Shown: positions 56,501-60,785 of the stretch, piece by piece
Numbering within the stretch: the stretch's first letter is position 1
Layout of the letters: every line of letters starts with the position of its first letter
NCBI GenBank assembly: GCA_004794785.1
Contig: SJOL01009866.1
Location: forward strand, 461,224-525,223
From: Opisthorchis felineus
Taxonomy: Eukaryota; Platyhelminthes; Trematoda; Opisthorchiida; Opisthorchiidae
Reading direction: 5' to 3'
Length of the DNA stretch: 64,000 nucleotides
The notes under the pieces: generated by a model
Databases searched by the model: none
The model's input: the letters and a program-made list of their open reading frames with translations, nothing else
Told to the model about the DNA's origin: nothing
Made by a program: the position numbers and the translations under genes

Positions 56501-59184
56501 TGTGGAGAAATGGTGGGGAAATTTTACCTTCATTTGCACGATAGCCCTTAATCGTCGCTGCTTACTATTTATGACAAAAACTTAAACAATGTGTTATACA
56601 GCTTCAAACCACAATCCTGAGACGGCCCAAATGATGCGCACTCTTTTGGGTATATCGATGTGATGCATTCATTCAAATCCATTGTAACAGAAAATAGCAA
56701 GTGCGTTTAGACGATTGTTTGGTAATTGACGTGACAACCAGTTAGCGTTCTCGGGCAACTGGTGTGTTATGAATTCGTGGTAATAAAGTGCAGCAGCTTG
56801 ACTGATACAACGGTATGCGTCAGTCAGACTTCTTTGGTTTCGGTGACCCACCTGGTGCAGTACTTTTCAGTATGGTTCGGGTGCGGTATTTTCCATATTC
56901 ACCTGACCGATTCCTACTCTGGACTATTAATGACCGGGATAGATAACCTGATCTTTATAACATACACTAGCATAATTGCACGAAGTTAATAAAAGCCCGT
57001 AGAACTTTATTTTGAAATATTATGTAGCATACGTTTGCTACATGTTCTGTCAACTAGAGATTGCGTACGATCATCGGTTGAACCAGAAATGCCTCGAATA
57101 AAATTCAACTGAAACTAAATGAAAAATTTCAGTGAGCGGAGGGAAGCTCAAGATGTGAGTTCCAAACTAGAATGTCCGAACGGCAGAGCCGCAGACTTCC
57201 CAGAAAATTATATTATCACACGAAGTCATCTTTAGATTTTCATCAGAACAGATCTGGATTCAGGTAGTCCCATTTTACGAAGAGTATCAAGACATCTGAT
57301 GTAGAAATACCATGAAGCCCTATAGACAAGGTAGTAACACAGCGCTGGGGCGAGATGGCTGTGGTTAGAGCGCGAATTTGCTGACCGGAAGGTCCGTGGT
57401 TCGAACCCGACCTCTGCCTCTCGACTTCTCCTGTCTAGGCTTGGGCAACCTGGCAGTATCCCAGCCCTCATGCTTCCTTCGAGTGGCATGACAGTTAGGA
57501 ACCGAAAGGGTGCTACAACTGGACGAACGAACACAGCGAAAAAAATTGCTTTCTTCTTCGACTAGAAAAGATTAGCGTACTTCTGAACACAAAAACAATC
57601 CAAAAGTGTTTGCACACTGCGCTTCTTTGGAGCAACATACATAAAAAATTTTCTATAAGAAATTAAGCAGGTGGGTGCATGCTGCCTGACACAGCTTGAC
57701 AGCGTCTCGTCAATAATAGCTGCAGTGCGATTACATTGGAAAGATGGGTAAAAGAAGTTGGAAACCTAAATCACATCATCTTGTCTCGGATGGTGTACCC
57801 TAAAGTTGGTCCTACTCATCGGAGATGCATGTACCAGTCGGCAGAACCAGACCAAAATGATATGCAAAAAAAAGATTGAGGTGGGGGGTTGGAAAATGAA
57901 TTTCAACGCAACGGTCGACAAGTGAATCGGGAGATACCATGCAGTCATTTCAACTTATCCCAATCAATCGGTATTGCAAAGACGTCAAGCATGGGAATCG
58001 GAAAAAGAGACAGGAGAATGAAACTCGTTACCCCAGGGATTAAGCGGAAATGTTGTCGATCAATTGGCACAAAACTGGTACTCCCGTAGAGGCAATCGAA
58101 AGGTATTTCGCGCCGGAAAAGTGGTGTAGATCACTGGCAGATTTATCCCTCATGGCTTTTATCGTTTACACGCCTTCGGAAGCTGGCATTTCCAAATATG
58201 TTTTAGAAAACATGGACCCATCAGAATGGACTAGGTTTCATTCAGTGGGCGATGCTCTGCTGGTGTTCACCAAGCGCCGTGAACTAATGCAGGTCCATCT
58301 CGTCACTTGCTGTTGCGTCTATTTAAGTATTCTTCTTCACAGCTGAACAAACTATTCTCAGATCCATGCATCCTCGCGCTACAAGAGAAAGCTAACAAAC
58401 TGTAGGACGCCTCTACAGGCTTCGTTCAACAGTCCTCATCTACTGATTACTAACAAGTGAGCTGAACTTTTTTTAAGTGACAGTCTTTTGACAGTTAGAC
58501 CGCTGTTTTGCTTGTGGTGCCCCAGAATCGTCTGGGAAACTTGGAACGGGTGCCTTTTAGGAGAATGTGAACGTCTCATTTAGGGAAGAGTTTGAACAGA
58601 ATCCAACTCAGAAGGTGGACCGCAATCCGAGCAGGTACTTCTTCATGGTACTAAAATATAAGTATCAGGGGACCCATCAAAAGTGGCCCCTCTACGAGGC
58701 TGCCCTTTCAGAGAATACTGAAGATAAATATTGGCAGCTAATGTTTTATACCCACTCGATGATATGTTAGCTGAGCTGGTATATTACGTTAAAATCTAAC
58801 TGCACAGTTCAATGAACAGCTCAACGATAAAGTGTAACCCTATGTTAGCTAATATACACCTTATAAGTATAAACCAATCGACAAAGACGTACTTTAGGGC
58901 AAACAGCTTTTGGTTCGCTTCCTTGTCTTCCGATACACAGGTATCTAGGAGCCTGAAATTAACAAGACGGATTAAGTAGTCTGTATCGGATACATTAGAG
59001 TAAAAACTCACTTCTTTTCAGCCATTTTTCGCAGTTCTTCCATCGATACAAACAATCGATATGTGTGCAGGAATGCTTCAATCATAGAGCACTGAAAGAG
59101 TGCGTTTGATTCGTACATCATAAGATCAAACAGTGTCGACAGAGTGCACGCTCGTGGTAGGTTGGAGGCCGCTTCGGTAGGTTG
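2806..59184 (-). CDS. RalGDS/RGL-like Ras-family GEF gene (REM-CDC25-RA), overall model
   Basis: This is a multi-exon gene read from high to low coordinates. Proteins of this family load GTP onto Ral-type small GTPases and are recruited to membranes by active Ras through their C-terminal RA domain. Exons I can support are 59184-59012, 52843-52748, 52613-52113, 52084-51994, (51279-51063 uncertain), 49180-49026, 46125-45781, 17615-17467, 17337-17014, 15184-14940, 9446-9298, 7776-7614, 7549-7213, 5410-5165, 4576-4462, 3968-3897 and 3077-2806. The order REM, then CDC25, then RA is the RalGDS/RGL arrangement; RapGEFs place RA before CDC25. Diagnostic stretches are FLHTYRLF (REM), [11 protein letters not shown] and [11 protein letters not shown] (CDC25), and FDLVEL (RA). 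Splice phases agree at every junction except 45781 to 17615, where a short exon must be missing. The N-terminus is unresolved. Recognised exons give roughly 1,200 residues, longer than typical RalGDS because of linker insertions. No frameshift or premature stop occurs in the accepted exons, so the gene looks functional. Confidence 0.85.
3897..3968 (-). CDS. RasGEF exon: RA domain loop
   Basis: 72 nt, 2 nt plus 23 codons plus 1 nt. The donor is AAAG|GTGAGT. The acceptor is GTGAGGCAG. Phases fit on both sides: A+CA gives Thr and G+AT gives Asp. The translation [19 protein letters not shown] is a basic loop between two RA strands, longer than in typical RA domains. Confidence 0.65.
4462..4576 (-). 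CDS. RasGEF exon: RA domain core
   Basis: 115 nt, 38 codons plus 1 nt. The acceptor is ACTTCTTTTTCCCAAACTAACAG and the donor A|GTAAGT, both strong. [20 protein letters not shown] and then [12 protein letters not shown] match the RA helix and following strand, where family members have V-x-x-A-L-x-K-x-x-L ... Y-x-L-V-E-V. RA domains bind GTP-loaded Ras or Rap. In RalGDS this couples Ras signalling to Ral activation. Confidence 0.85.
5165..5410 (-). CDS. RasGEF exon: start of RA domain
   Basis: 246 nt, exactly 82 codons. The acceptor follows TTCTCGTTTTATCTTATCCAG and the donor is GAG|GTGAGC. A basic/Ser stretch ([12 protein letters not shown]) leads to [20 protein letters not shown]. This fits the first two strands of a RalGDS-type RA ubiquitin fold (x-I-R-V-S-L, then Y-x-S-I). 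About 35 residues of insertion follow before the next recognisable RA element in the next exon. Confidence 0.75.
6815..6985 (-). mobile_element. tRNA-derived SINE
   Basis: On the minus strand: ATAGTTCAGTGTTTAAGGCA, GGTTCGAACCC, CCTGTCTAGACTTGGGCA and a CCTCGTGCC end. Diverged but complete in the head and body; the trinucleotide tail is not visible. It lies within an intron of the RasGEF gene. Confidence 0.7.
7213..7549 (-). CDS. RasGEF exon: Ser-rich linker between CDC25 and RA
   Basis: 337 nt, 1 nt plus 112 codons. The acceptor is TTTTATTCACACCTTGCAG and the donor CAGG|GTGAGT. The translation is strongly Ser/Thr/Pro-rich and basic (for example [16 protein letters not shown]), like the low-complexity linker between the catalytic and RA domains of RalGDS proteins. 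No domain is recognised. It ends in phase 0, matching the RA exon. Confidence 0.65.
7614..7776 (-). CDS. RasGEF exon: linker (boundaries approximate)
   Basis: The acceptor TTTGTTTTGCGGATAG precedes an open stretch ([19 protein letters not shown]). The G from the previous exon plus TT gives Val, so the entry phase fits. The only donor giving the phase required by the next exon is TG|GTACTA at 7613, which is weak and would leave a 64-nt intron. Another donor, GAG|GTCAAA, lies in the wrong phase. The 3' boundary should be treated as provisional. Confidence 0.5.
8405..8602 (+). mobile_element. tRNA-derived SINE, diverged
   Basis: GGCTCAGCGATTAAGCGCGA head, decayed B box, CATCTAGGCCTGAGCAGCCT body and CTCAGCCCTCGTGTTTCCTT. 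The tail is a degraded AT-rich run. Confidence 0.65.
9298..9446 (-). CDS. RasGEF exon: end of CDC25 domain and linker
   Basis: 149 nt. The donor CAG|GTGAGT is strong. The acceptor (GCCAAGCAG) has a poor pyrimidine tract. The first base completes GC+C (Ala) from the previous exon, giving SEDEA then EYNISTLEI, comparable to the Y-N-L-S-x-x-L-E that closes the RalGDS catalytic domain. The rest is Ser/Thr-rich linker ([13 protein letters not shown]). It ends with 1 nt, matching the next exon. Confidence 0.65.
9447..14939 (-). other. 5.5-kb intron of the RasGEF gene
   Basis: Between the phase-matched exons ending at 14940 and starting at 9446. I see no confident exon or transposon inside. The short open frames on both strands have no recognisable domain. 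Confidence 0.55.
14940..15184 (-). CDS. RasGEF exon: C-terminal CDC25 helices
   Basis: 245 nt, 81 codons plus 2 nt. The acceptor is GACTGCTTCCCCTTCCCCCAG and the donor GC|GTGAGT. After about 30 residues of insertion with an Asn/Asp run, it carries [20 protein letters not shown] and then [13 protein letters not shown]. These match the RalGDS-class I-N-F-E-K-R-x-x-E-F motif and the L-S-E-x-E segment at the end of the catalytic domain. A plus-strand ORF covering the same bases is a shadow. Confidence 0.85.
15788..15929 (+). repeat. Interspersed repeat, left copy of an inverted pair
   Basis: GCCTAGTTACGTCCAA, TTTTGGCCATTAAAGCAATC, CCATCCATATAGGGCTTTCC and CTCCATCCATCCGCTT recur as reverse complement at 19720-19872. 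The two copies differ by point changes and a ~15-bp indel. Neither contains a coding domain. Confidence 0.7.
17014..17337 (-). CDS. RasGEF exon: CDC25 'PYLG' segment with acidic insertion
   Basis: 324 nt, exactly 108 codons, phase 0 to 0. The acceptor is AACCTTACAG and the donor CAT|GTGAGT. It begins [20 protein letters not shown], the strongest RasGEF signature in the gene (compare P-Y-L-G-x-x-L-x-D-L). From about residue 30 it turns into a Ser/Thr/Asp-rich stretch and ends in a basic run ([12 protein letters not shown]). That is an insertion within the catalytic domain, probably a surface loop. The intron upstream of this exon is 129 nt. Confidence 0.85.
17467..17615 (-). CDS. RasGEF exon: CDC25 domain, central helices
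   Basis: 149 nt, 2 nt plus 49 codons. The acceptor is AATTGCTTCAG and the donor [22 protein letters not shown] aligns with the family N-F-x-S-L-x-A-I-x-S-A-L motif. [11 protein letters not shown] aligns with V-x-R-L-K-x-T-W. The preceding accepted exon ends in phase 0 at VAS, yet this exon needs 1 nt before it and the expected C-x-x-L segment is absent. A very short exon must therefore lie in the ~28 kb between them. Confidence 0.75.
17836..17985 (-). CDS. Possible alternative terminal exon of the RasGEF gene
   Basis: 49 codons plus TAA, protein-like ([16 protein letters not shown], then [15 protein letters not shown]). The acceptor is TGTCTAG, phase 0, which fits the preceding accepted exon ending at 45781. 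Use of this exon would cut the catalytic domain after its first half. The pyrimidine tract is weak and no poly(A) signal follows closely. Confidence 0.25.
   Translation of the reverse strand, partial: YENPVSLKEATEGLHLPEKIPALEGRESRTAEGLNLISQIEQIDNEEVF
19720..19872 (-). repeat. Interspersed repeat, right copy of an inverted pair
   Basis: Reverse complement of 15788-15929 over ~140 bp. The copies flank the exons at 17.0-17.6 kb, 3.8 kb apart. Confidence 0.7.
20341..20730 (-). repeat. Retrozyme-like repeat: partial tandem dimer, 301-bp period
   Basis: The arm (from TTCGACAAG at 20342 through the CTGAATTTCTC region) recurs 301 bp later (TTCGACAAC at 20643). Between the two lie the AATGTGCTGCACCAGG block, a GATATTCGAGATATCG palindrome and the hammerhead. 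This head-to-tail arrangement is what processing of a circular or multimeric RNA template leaves behind. Confidence 0.65.
20543..20585 (-). ncRNA. Hammerhead ribozyme motif, degenerate copy
   Basis: Same family as the motif at 50.2 kb. On the minus strand from 20585: GCCTAC, core CTGATGA, stem II GTCC/GGGC, then GAAG in place of GAAA, CCGGTC, and GTGGAC. Stem I keeps all but one pair. The A-to-G change at the last core position should weaken or abolish cleavage. The downstream hairpin is also partly decayed. Confidence 0.6.
22272..22543 (-). CDS. Exon-like open stretch in the large intron, unidentified
   Basis: A very good acceptor (TTTGTTTCTTTTCATGAATGCATTCAG) precedes [20 protein letters not shown] and a Gln/Pro-rich stretch ([15 protein letters not shown]). 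The strand is that of the RasGEF gene. No convincing donor in the needed phase is visible and no domain is recognised. Confidence 0.2.
24650..25200 (-). mobile_element. Degraded non-LTR reverse transcriptase (not RTE-like)
   Basis: On the minus strand near 25.03 kb the frame gives [12 protein letters not shown], which is RT motif B (G-V-P-Q-G-x-V). About 40 codons later come NTCKLSAY and, after a small deletion, a DDEVV-like remnant where motif C (YADD) belongs. The SGVPQG form differs from the GVRQGC of the RTE copies here, so this is a separate, CR1/Jockey-like lineage. Confidence 0.4.
26085..28110 (+). mobile_element. RTE-class LINE, 5' part with endonuclease, 3'-truncated
   Basis: Starts with a non-coding leader (CTTGTCGTGGTGGTCGGGCT), then a decayed endonuclease ORF. 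Recognisable pieces are IGQQAFLAE and [10 protein letters not shown] near 26.95 kb, and from 27.15 kb [38 protein letters not shown] and [12 protein letters not shown]. These are the apurinic-type endonuclease motifs (Y-A-P-T, D-x-N-A-x-V-G, D-H). Stops and frameshifts interrupt it. Sequence similarity ends near 28.11 kb, before any reverse transcriptase. Confidence 0.8.
27147..27665 (+). pseudogene. RTE endonuclease domain, longest open piece
   Basis: 172 codons covering the core of the endonuclease that nicks target DNA for target-primed reverse transcription. [35 protein letters not shown] and [11 protein letters not shown] can be seen. The usual DxN motif reads ADDMNAQ, close to the canonical AGDLNAQ found in the copy at 43.7 kb. 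It lacks the N-terminal motif in frame, so it is not expected to give active protein. Confidence 0.75.
31113..31170 (+). repeat. (TAA)n microsatellite
   Basis: Perfect trinucleotide run; on the minus strand it is the (TTA)n tail of an RTE remnant. Confidence 0.95.
31113..31795 (-). mobile_element. RTE-class LINE 3' remnant with (TTA)n tail
   Basis: On the minus strand the translation (with shifts) gives [12 protein letters not shown], then [29 protein letters not shown] and [13 protein letters not shown]. Each aligns with the C-terminus of the RTE ORF at 42.46-43.7 kb ([35 protein letters not shown]). A ~58-bp (TAA)n tract at 31113-31170 forms its 3' tail. The 5' end is truncated next to a SINE. 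Confidence 0.75.
31806..32035 (+). mobile_element. tRNA-derived SINE
   Basis: AGAGCTCAGTGATGAAGGCG head, GGTTCGAACCT B box, CTATGCTTGGGCAACCTGGC body and GGTGCTACAGC end. It begins within ~10 bp of the 5' edge of a minus-strand RTE remnant. Confidence 0.7.
32150..32385 (-). repeat. Fragment of the hammerhead repeat family
   Basis: Contains the ATATTCGAGATATCG block and the flanking ATGCTGCCTCATGTTTCA stretch seen at 20.4 and 50.4 kb, then diverges just before the position where the hammerhead hairpin would begin. Confidence 0.5.
33365..33560 (+). mobile_element. tRNA-derived SINE, diverged
   Basis: ACAGCTCGGTGGTCAAGGCA head, decayed B box and body, CTCAGTCCTCGTGCGCCCTT and a TTTCACAGCTGCACGA end that parallels the TTACAGCTGAACGA of the 1.9-kb copy. 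Confidence 0.6.
33729..33766 (+). repeat. Short tandem repeat of GTAACTTGT-like units
   Basis: Three to four imperfect 9-10-bp units (GTAACTTGTA, GCTTGTAACTTGTT, GTAACTTGTT). Confidence 0.7.
35629..35713 (+). repeat. Fragment (arm) of the hammerhead repeat family, inverted
   Basis: Carries TTCAGCTGGGTTCCAGGTGA and the CCAAATTGGT...AAATGAGTGT run, i.e. the reverse complement of the arm at 50300-50374. It is preceded by a short opposite-strand stub (CTGAATCTCTCGTT), giving a palindromic junction like that at 50.56 kb. Confidence 0.5.
38205..38300 (-). repeat. Fragment (arm) of the hammerhead repeat family
   Basis: CCAATTTGGTTTTGACGGGA and ACTCCACTGAATCCCAG, followed by a CTCGTTTATGATATTC run, align with the arm at 20.35-20.43 kb. 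No hammerhead is present on its left side. Confidence 0.45.
40900..41399. other. Assembly gap, exactly 500 N
   Basis: A fixed-size run of N preceded by (TA)n. The true length is unknown. Apparent ORFs across it are artefacts. Confidence 0.99.
41496..41525 (+). repeat. (GAGTC)6 minisatellite
   Basis: Six perfect copies of a 5-bp unit just to the right of the assembly gap. Confidence 0.95.
41580..41799 (+). CDS. Possible plus-strand exon nested in the large intron
   Basis: Open from the gap to 41895. The stretch after an acceptor-like CGAACACAG is protein-like ([20 protein letters not shown], then [20 protein letters not shown]) and ends at a GATAG|GTACGT donor. I recognise no family. It could be a nested gene, a decayed transposon ORF or chance. 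Confidence 0.2.
42256..43703 (-). mobile_element. RTE-class LINE with internal deletion and (GAT)n tail
   Basis: Contains a 411-codon ORF, a ~180-bp 3' untranslated region, a terminal hairpin and a (GAT)n tail (42256-42278 read on the minus strand). The element is 5'-truncated: a TAA interrupts the frame just before the endonuclease motif [12 protein letters not shown]. It lies sense to the RasGEF gene inside its large intron. Confidence 0.85.
42460..43695 (-). CDS. RTE reverse transcriptase ORF, internally deleted
   Basis: 411 codons without a stop. The start is an endonuclease fragment ([21 protein letters not shown]) that runs straight into the reverse transcriptase palm ([16 protein letters not shown]). 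The rest of the endonuclease and the RT fingers are missing, but the frame is kept. Motif A (LDFQGAFD), motif B ([16 protein letters not shown]) and motif C ([10 protein letters not shown]) with both catalytic aspartates are intact. So is the C-terminal region typical of RTE ([32 protein letters not shown]). The product would reverse-transcribe RNA in target-primed integration. With the deletion it is unlikely to be active alone. Confidence 0.85.
   Translation of the reverse strand: MVVAGDLNAQVGTLSVSETQLGGRHGLDSVRAILVFLDFQGAFDSVDRSVLLDTLAHQGMSRKFVNIISSLYSQTSGRVRVYGELSKSFRTQSGVRQGCPLSPFLFNFVIDEIMRRTLEGLQNPGVQIACDENLVDLEYADDIVLMFEEEERAHVFLDELTKVIPSFGMHFAPTKCKVMLLDMQSLNTPLTIQGVVLEVVECFTYLGSCINSDCSVTDEVNARICKARVAFANLRHLWRQSGVSLKLKGRVCEATVLAVLLYNCETWPVRAAELRRLQVFDNRCLRTIARMGWCRRIRNEAIRKRVFGCATKTSIEDCVQHQKQRWWGHVLRMPNHRLPKRVLFSMPNSEWRKQSGGQPLTWQRGMKEITKRLGAVGVTRLPGWGPRDPHCAWLETLQDMAANRCQWRSCC
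44260..44440 (-). mobile_element. tRNA-derived SINE
   Basis: On the minus strand: GATAGCTCAGTGGTTAAGAC, GTCCGTGGTTCGAACCC, GGCAACCTGGCTGTATC and TTACAGCTGAACGA. The head is close to a tRNA A and B box arrangement. Confidence 0.75.
45781..46125 (-). CDS. RasGEF exon: CDC25 catalytic domain, first half
   Basis: 345 nt, phase 0 to phase 0. The acceptor follows CTTTCTCGACAG and the donor is GTAAGT. The translation begins [20 protein letters not shown], then [14 protein letters not shown], and ends [14 protein letters not shown]. These correspond to the CDC25 motifs L-F-x-x-I-x-x-x-E, A-x-V-x-A-T-I-x-H-F-N and R-A-x-x-I-x-x-W-I-x-V-A. Between the second and third motif sits an insertion of about 45 residues rich in Arg and Pro that typical family members lack. 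Confidence 0.85.
46457..46520 (+). repeat. Fragment (arm) of the hammerhead repeat family, inverted
   Basis: ATTCAGCTGGGTTCCAGGTG and AATGAGTG-type sequence (here GATGAGTGTATTTCGCC) match the inverted arm at 50561-50635. The sequence diverges on both sides, so no ribozyme remains. Confidence 0.5.
49026..49180 (-). CDS. RasGEF exon: Ser-rich linker and start of CDC25 domain
   Basis: 155 nt, entering with 2 nt followed by 51 codons. The acceptor is TTTGCTTTTTCCACCGCAG and the donor CAG|GTAGGT, both strong. A Ser/Pro-rich stretch leads into [20 protein letters not shown]. This matches the first helix of the RasGEF catalytic domain, where family members have a motif of the type L-A-x-Q-L-T-x-x-D. 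The exon ends in phase 0, matching the next exon. Confidence 0.8.
50165..50635 (-). repeat. Retrozyme-like repeat: partial tandem dimer plus inverted arm
   Basis: One unit carries the hammerhead, a linker, an arm (50300-50374) and a region with AATGTGCTGCACCAGG. At about 50471 the unit restarts at GTAGGCGCA, exactly where stem I of the ribozyme begins, so the second unit lacks the hammerhead. The direct repeat offset is 232 bp and would be ~300 bp with the ribozyme. The array ends with an inverted copy of the arm (50561-50635). Orientation is given by the ribozyme strand. Confidence 0.65.
50199..50241 (-). ncRNA. Type-I hammerhead ribozyme motif, core intact
   Basis: Read on the minus strand from 50241: stem I 5' arm GCCTAC, core CTGAGGA (fits CUGANGA), stem II GCC/GGC closing an 8-nt loop, core GAAA, stem III ACC/GGT, cleavage triplet GTC (C at 50205), then stem I 3' arm GTGGGC. 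Stem I pairs over 6 bp with one G-U. Stem III has no loop (ACCGGT is self-complementary), so cleavage would probably need a dimer or an alternative fold, as described for short-stem-III hammerheads in retroelements. A 7-bp hairpin (TGTCGAA/TTCGACA, 50198-50180) follows directly. Confidence 0.75.
50665..50945 (+). mobile_element. RTE-like endonuclease N-terminal remnant
   Basis: In frame pieces AAFN and [20 protein letters not shown] correspond to the start of the LINE endonuclease (N-V-R-T-L ... L-x-V-D-V-x-C-L-x-E-T-R-I, with the metal-binding Glu). A frameshift separates them and later sequence is unrecognisable. Confidence 0.6.
51063..51279 (-). CDS. Uncertain linker exon of the RasGEF gene
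   Basis: 72 open codons plus 1 nt on the minus strand, protein-like ([20 protein letters not shown], later [15 protein letters not shown]). It starts in phase 0 and ends in phase 1 at A|GTTACC. That is exactly what is needed to join the exon ending at 51994 to the exon starting at 49180. The acceptor (GTTAGTTAAG) lacks a pyrimidine tract and the donor is weak. The same frame continues upstream to about 51375 with protein-like sequence but has a TAA at about 51297. It may instead be a decayed exon or a chance ORF. Confidence 0.4.
51994..52084 (-). CDS. RasGEF exon: REM-CDC25 linker
   Basis: 91 nt, 1 nt plus exactly 30 codons, ending at a strong CAG|GTAAGC donor. The translation includes [19 protein letters not shown]. 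It lies in a different frame from the preceding exon and is restored to frame only if the 28 nt between them (GTATAT...ATGCAG) are removed, giving a CAG Gln codon at the join. The alternative is a 28-nt insertion in a single longer exon. Confidence 0.65.
52113..52613 (-). CDS. RasGEF exon: end of REM domain and linker
   Basis: 501 nt with a strong acceptor (CATCCTCCCTCTATAG). The first residues, [18 protein letters not shown], fit the REM end motif (L-R-V-x-x-x-W-L then D-F), followed by a leucine-rich helix and [11 protein letters not shown], comparable to the last REM helix of RalGDS. The remaining ~120 residues are linker without a recognised domain. The reading frame is open throughout. 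The donor is CA|GTATATG. The next acceptor lies only 28 nt downstream. Confidence 0.75.
52748..52843 (-). CDS. RasGEF exon: REM domain, middle
   Basis: 96 nt, entering with 1 nt and leaving in phase 2. The acceptor is AACAAG preceded by a T-rich tract (CTGTTCTGTTTTT). The donor is AG|GTGCCT, which is weaker than others in the gene. The joined codon with the preceding exon is AA+C (Asn). The translation is helical ([15 protein letters not shown]) and ends NAIT, corresponding to the NAI motif that begins the second REM helix bundle in RalGDS relatives. Confidence 0.7.
53519..53562 (+). repeat. (TA)n microsatellite
   Basis: Alternating TA with two TACATA interruptions at its left end. Confidence 0.9.
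53563..53790 (-). repeat. Possible repeat element next to a (TA)n tract
   Basis: Minus-strand translation gives [20 protein letters not shown], a phrase I associate with recurrent spurious proteins in fluke genomes. With the adjacent (TA)n it suggests an interspersed element. No second copy exists in this window. Confidence 0.3.
55775..55880 (+). mobile_element. SINE fragment
   Basis: CTCCTGTCTAGGTGTGGGCA and CATGGCAGTATTCCAGCCCA match the SINE body. The tRNA-like head is not recognisable. Confidence 0.4.
56150..56400 (+). mobile_element. RTE endonuclease N-terminal remnant
   Basis: One frame reads [20 protein letters not shown] and then [20 protein letters not shown]. It matches the N-terminus of the 26.1-kb RTE copy ([16 protein letters not shown]) and keeps the ETRI metal-binding motif. 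The element breaks off soon after 56.38 kb. Confidence 0.7.
57340..57535 (+). mobile_element. tRNA-derived SINE, best-preserved copy
   Basis: GATGGCTGTGGTTAGAGCGC (A box) and GTCCGTGGTTCGAACCCGAC (B box), then CTGTCTAGGCTTGGGCAACC, CAGTATCCCAGCCCTCATGC and GGGTGCTACAACTGGACGA. It makes a useful reference for the family in this window. Confidence 0.8.
59012..59184 (-). CDS. RasGEF exon: start of REM (RasGEF-N) domain
   Basis: 57 codons plus 2 nt. The acceptor is preceded by a long pyrimidine tract and TTTAATAG, and the donor is GTGAGT. The translation has the REM hallmarks TLSTLFDLM and then [18 protein letters not shown]. These match the consensus in which a leucine-rich helix is followed by an F-L-x-T-Y-R-x-F motif. 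REM domains brace the catalytic hairpin of the CDC25 domain. The exon starts in phase 0, so more N-terminal coding sequence lies upstream. Confidence 0.8.
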
Positions 59185-59460
59185 CTATTAAAGGCGGTAA
59201 AAAGTGTAGGCTTGTTACACTTTTAAAACATACCCAAGCATTTTGTCGGTTTGGCATCTCCGAACTGACCAGACGGGAGAGTTTACGATAGAGCGTTTTG
59301 GGATGAAGGATGCATCGAATAAATGGGCACCCTTTTCATAGAAAATGGTGAGTCAGCATTGACTGTTAGCTAGGAAGAAGAATAAGGAAGTCTGAAGGCT
59401 GGCACAAAAAAGTGGAAGACTTGACTGTTATCCCGTCATTACCTGCCCGAAGAGAAACAG

Positions 59461-59468
59461 TAATAATA

Positions 59469-59499
<31 letters not shown>

Positions 59500-59521
59500 T
59501 AACAATAATAATAATAATAAT
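59461..59521 (+). repeat. Imperfect (TAA)n microsatellite
   Basis: TAA repeats with scattered TGA and ACA units. By analogy with 31.1 kb it may be the tail of a minus-strand LINE, but no coding remnant is recognisable next to it. Confidence 0.9.
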
Positions 59522-60684
59522 AAACATCAACCAGGTGTGCCAGGCCACAGGGTCGCTACTTCATTGCCACACAAGTATGCACATTCTGTTTTCTCATAAG
59601 AACATCTGCTCGAGCACGTCCTTGTCACAGCACATCCTTCAAGTGATATTACTTCAAGAACTCGAATAACACAGTATGTCTCCATAGACAGTCGCTCGCC
59701 TGCCCTCGGTTGGCTGACTACTCCTTCGGATTCTCGGCACGGAAATCATAAGTAGCTGAATATCAGGTCCAGCACATTACTGATGGAGAGAGAGAGACCT
59801 GTAGAGAAAGGTCTCATAGTGATCTAAATCCAGTGAGAATCTGCAGTGACCGCCATCAGCGTGGTTCCGTGACTGAGTGACGCTCATCGGTAGCCTCTGT
59901 GATTTCAAATCCTAAACCAAGACCTTTGGTCAGTGGCTGGACTTTGCGGGGTGCTGAATGTGGAAACTAGGAGTAGTAGAATGAAATTTCAAATGATGCT
60001 ATAAAATGCCACAGTTTTGTAGGACTTATCCGGAATTATATTTTCCAAGTTTGGCAGAGAATATGTGGGCTTCGGTTCATCGCCTATGATTGACAGTGTG
60101 TCCATTGATGGAAATATCCGACAGCACACAAGCTAAGCAGTCGAAAAGAACACTGAACTTAGGATAGTCTAGAGAGAGCATACGTTGTGGTTACCGCCAA
60201 CGGTACTTAAAATAATGTCCTCAAAATCAGTTTATAACAGGATTAAAGCTTCAAAGGGCTTCTGATTGTCCGGACGGCAAACAATATTGCTTAAGTTGAG
60301 CTTTTGCCGGAAAAAGTAATTATTTAATTTCCCAAAGGAAATCATAAAGAATTCACTTCTTTACTTTATTCTACTATCATTTGTGCCGCAAAACATCCCG
60401 TCATTCGAGAAATCCACCTTTTGTATAATGCCACTAAATAAGTCGGTTAGCACGTCCATCGAAAATCAATATTTGCAAACATAACATCACATAATGTAAA
60501 TGTCAGTCATCGTTCGGGTGAAGGGATTCTGAAATGGGAGCAGGAATGATGGTGAAACAAGGAATATAATCACGCGCATTGGCAACTGACTTGCTACCCG
60601 TTGTTAGAAAACAACACCAGTAAGCTAGTCAGCTACAGCCTCTGGACCAAGGTGAGTTGCAACAGTTCCGCTCAAACGGTTTAC

Positions 60685-60785
60685 GAGGTACCGGGAGGAC
60701 AACGGAGCTTCGGAGGCCTAACACATTTACTGACGCTGAGTCGTTCTAATTCTTCACCCGAATCGGAATCGGGACAGTCACTCAT
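60685..60785 (-). CDS. Candidate first coding exon (start Met) of the RasGEF gene
   Basis: Minus-strand ATG at 60785 opens an acidic then basic stretch (MSDCPDSDSGEELERLSV, followed by KCVRPPKLRCPP) ending at a GTAAAC donor at 60684. It lies 1.5 kb upstream of the first REM exon, on the same strand. The exon would end in phase 2, but the 59184 exon starts in phase 0. Either another exon intervenes or an earlier donor (GTCAGT or GTTAGG, both phase 0) is used. The composition looks like coding sequence, but I recognise no domain, so the link to the gene is inferred from position. Confidence 0.3.

Larger units (their letters stand above)
52844..59011 (-). other. 6.2-kb intron within the REM domain
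   Basis: Contains a (TA)n tract with an adjoining possible repeat (53.5-53.8 kb), a pyrimidine-rich plus-strand stretch (55.1-55.6 kb), an RTE endonuclease remnant (56.2 kb), a SINE fragment (55.8 kb) and a good SINE copy (57.3 kb). Plus-strand open frames at 58.05-58.35 and 58.57-58.77 kb look somewhat protein-like, but I could not assign splice sites or a family. Confidence 0.5.

Noticed and set aside
57340..57410. Possible tRNA gene (A and B boxes)
   Set aside because: No acceptor stem pairing is evident and the sequence continues into a SINE body shared by seven other copies.
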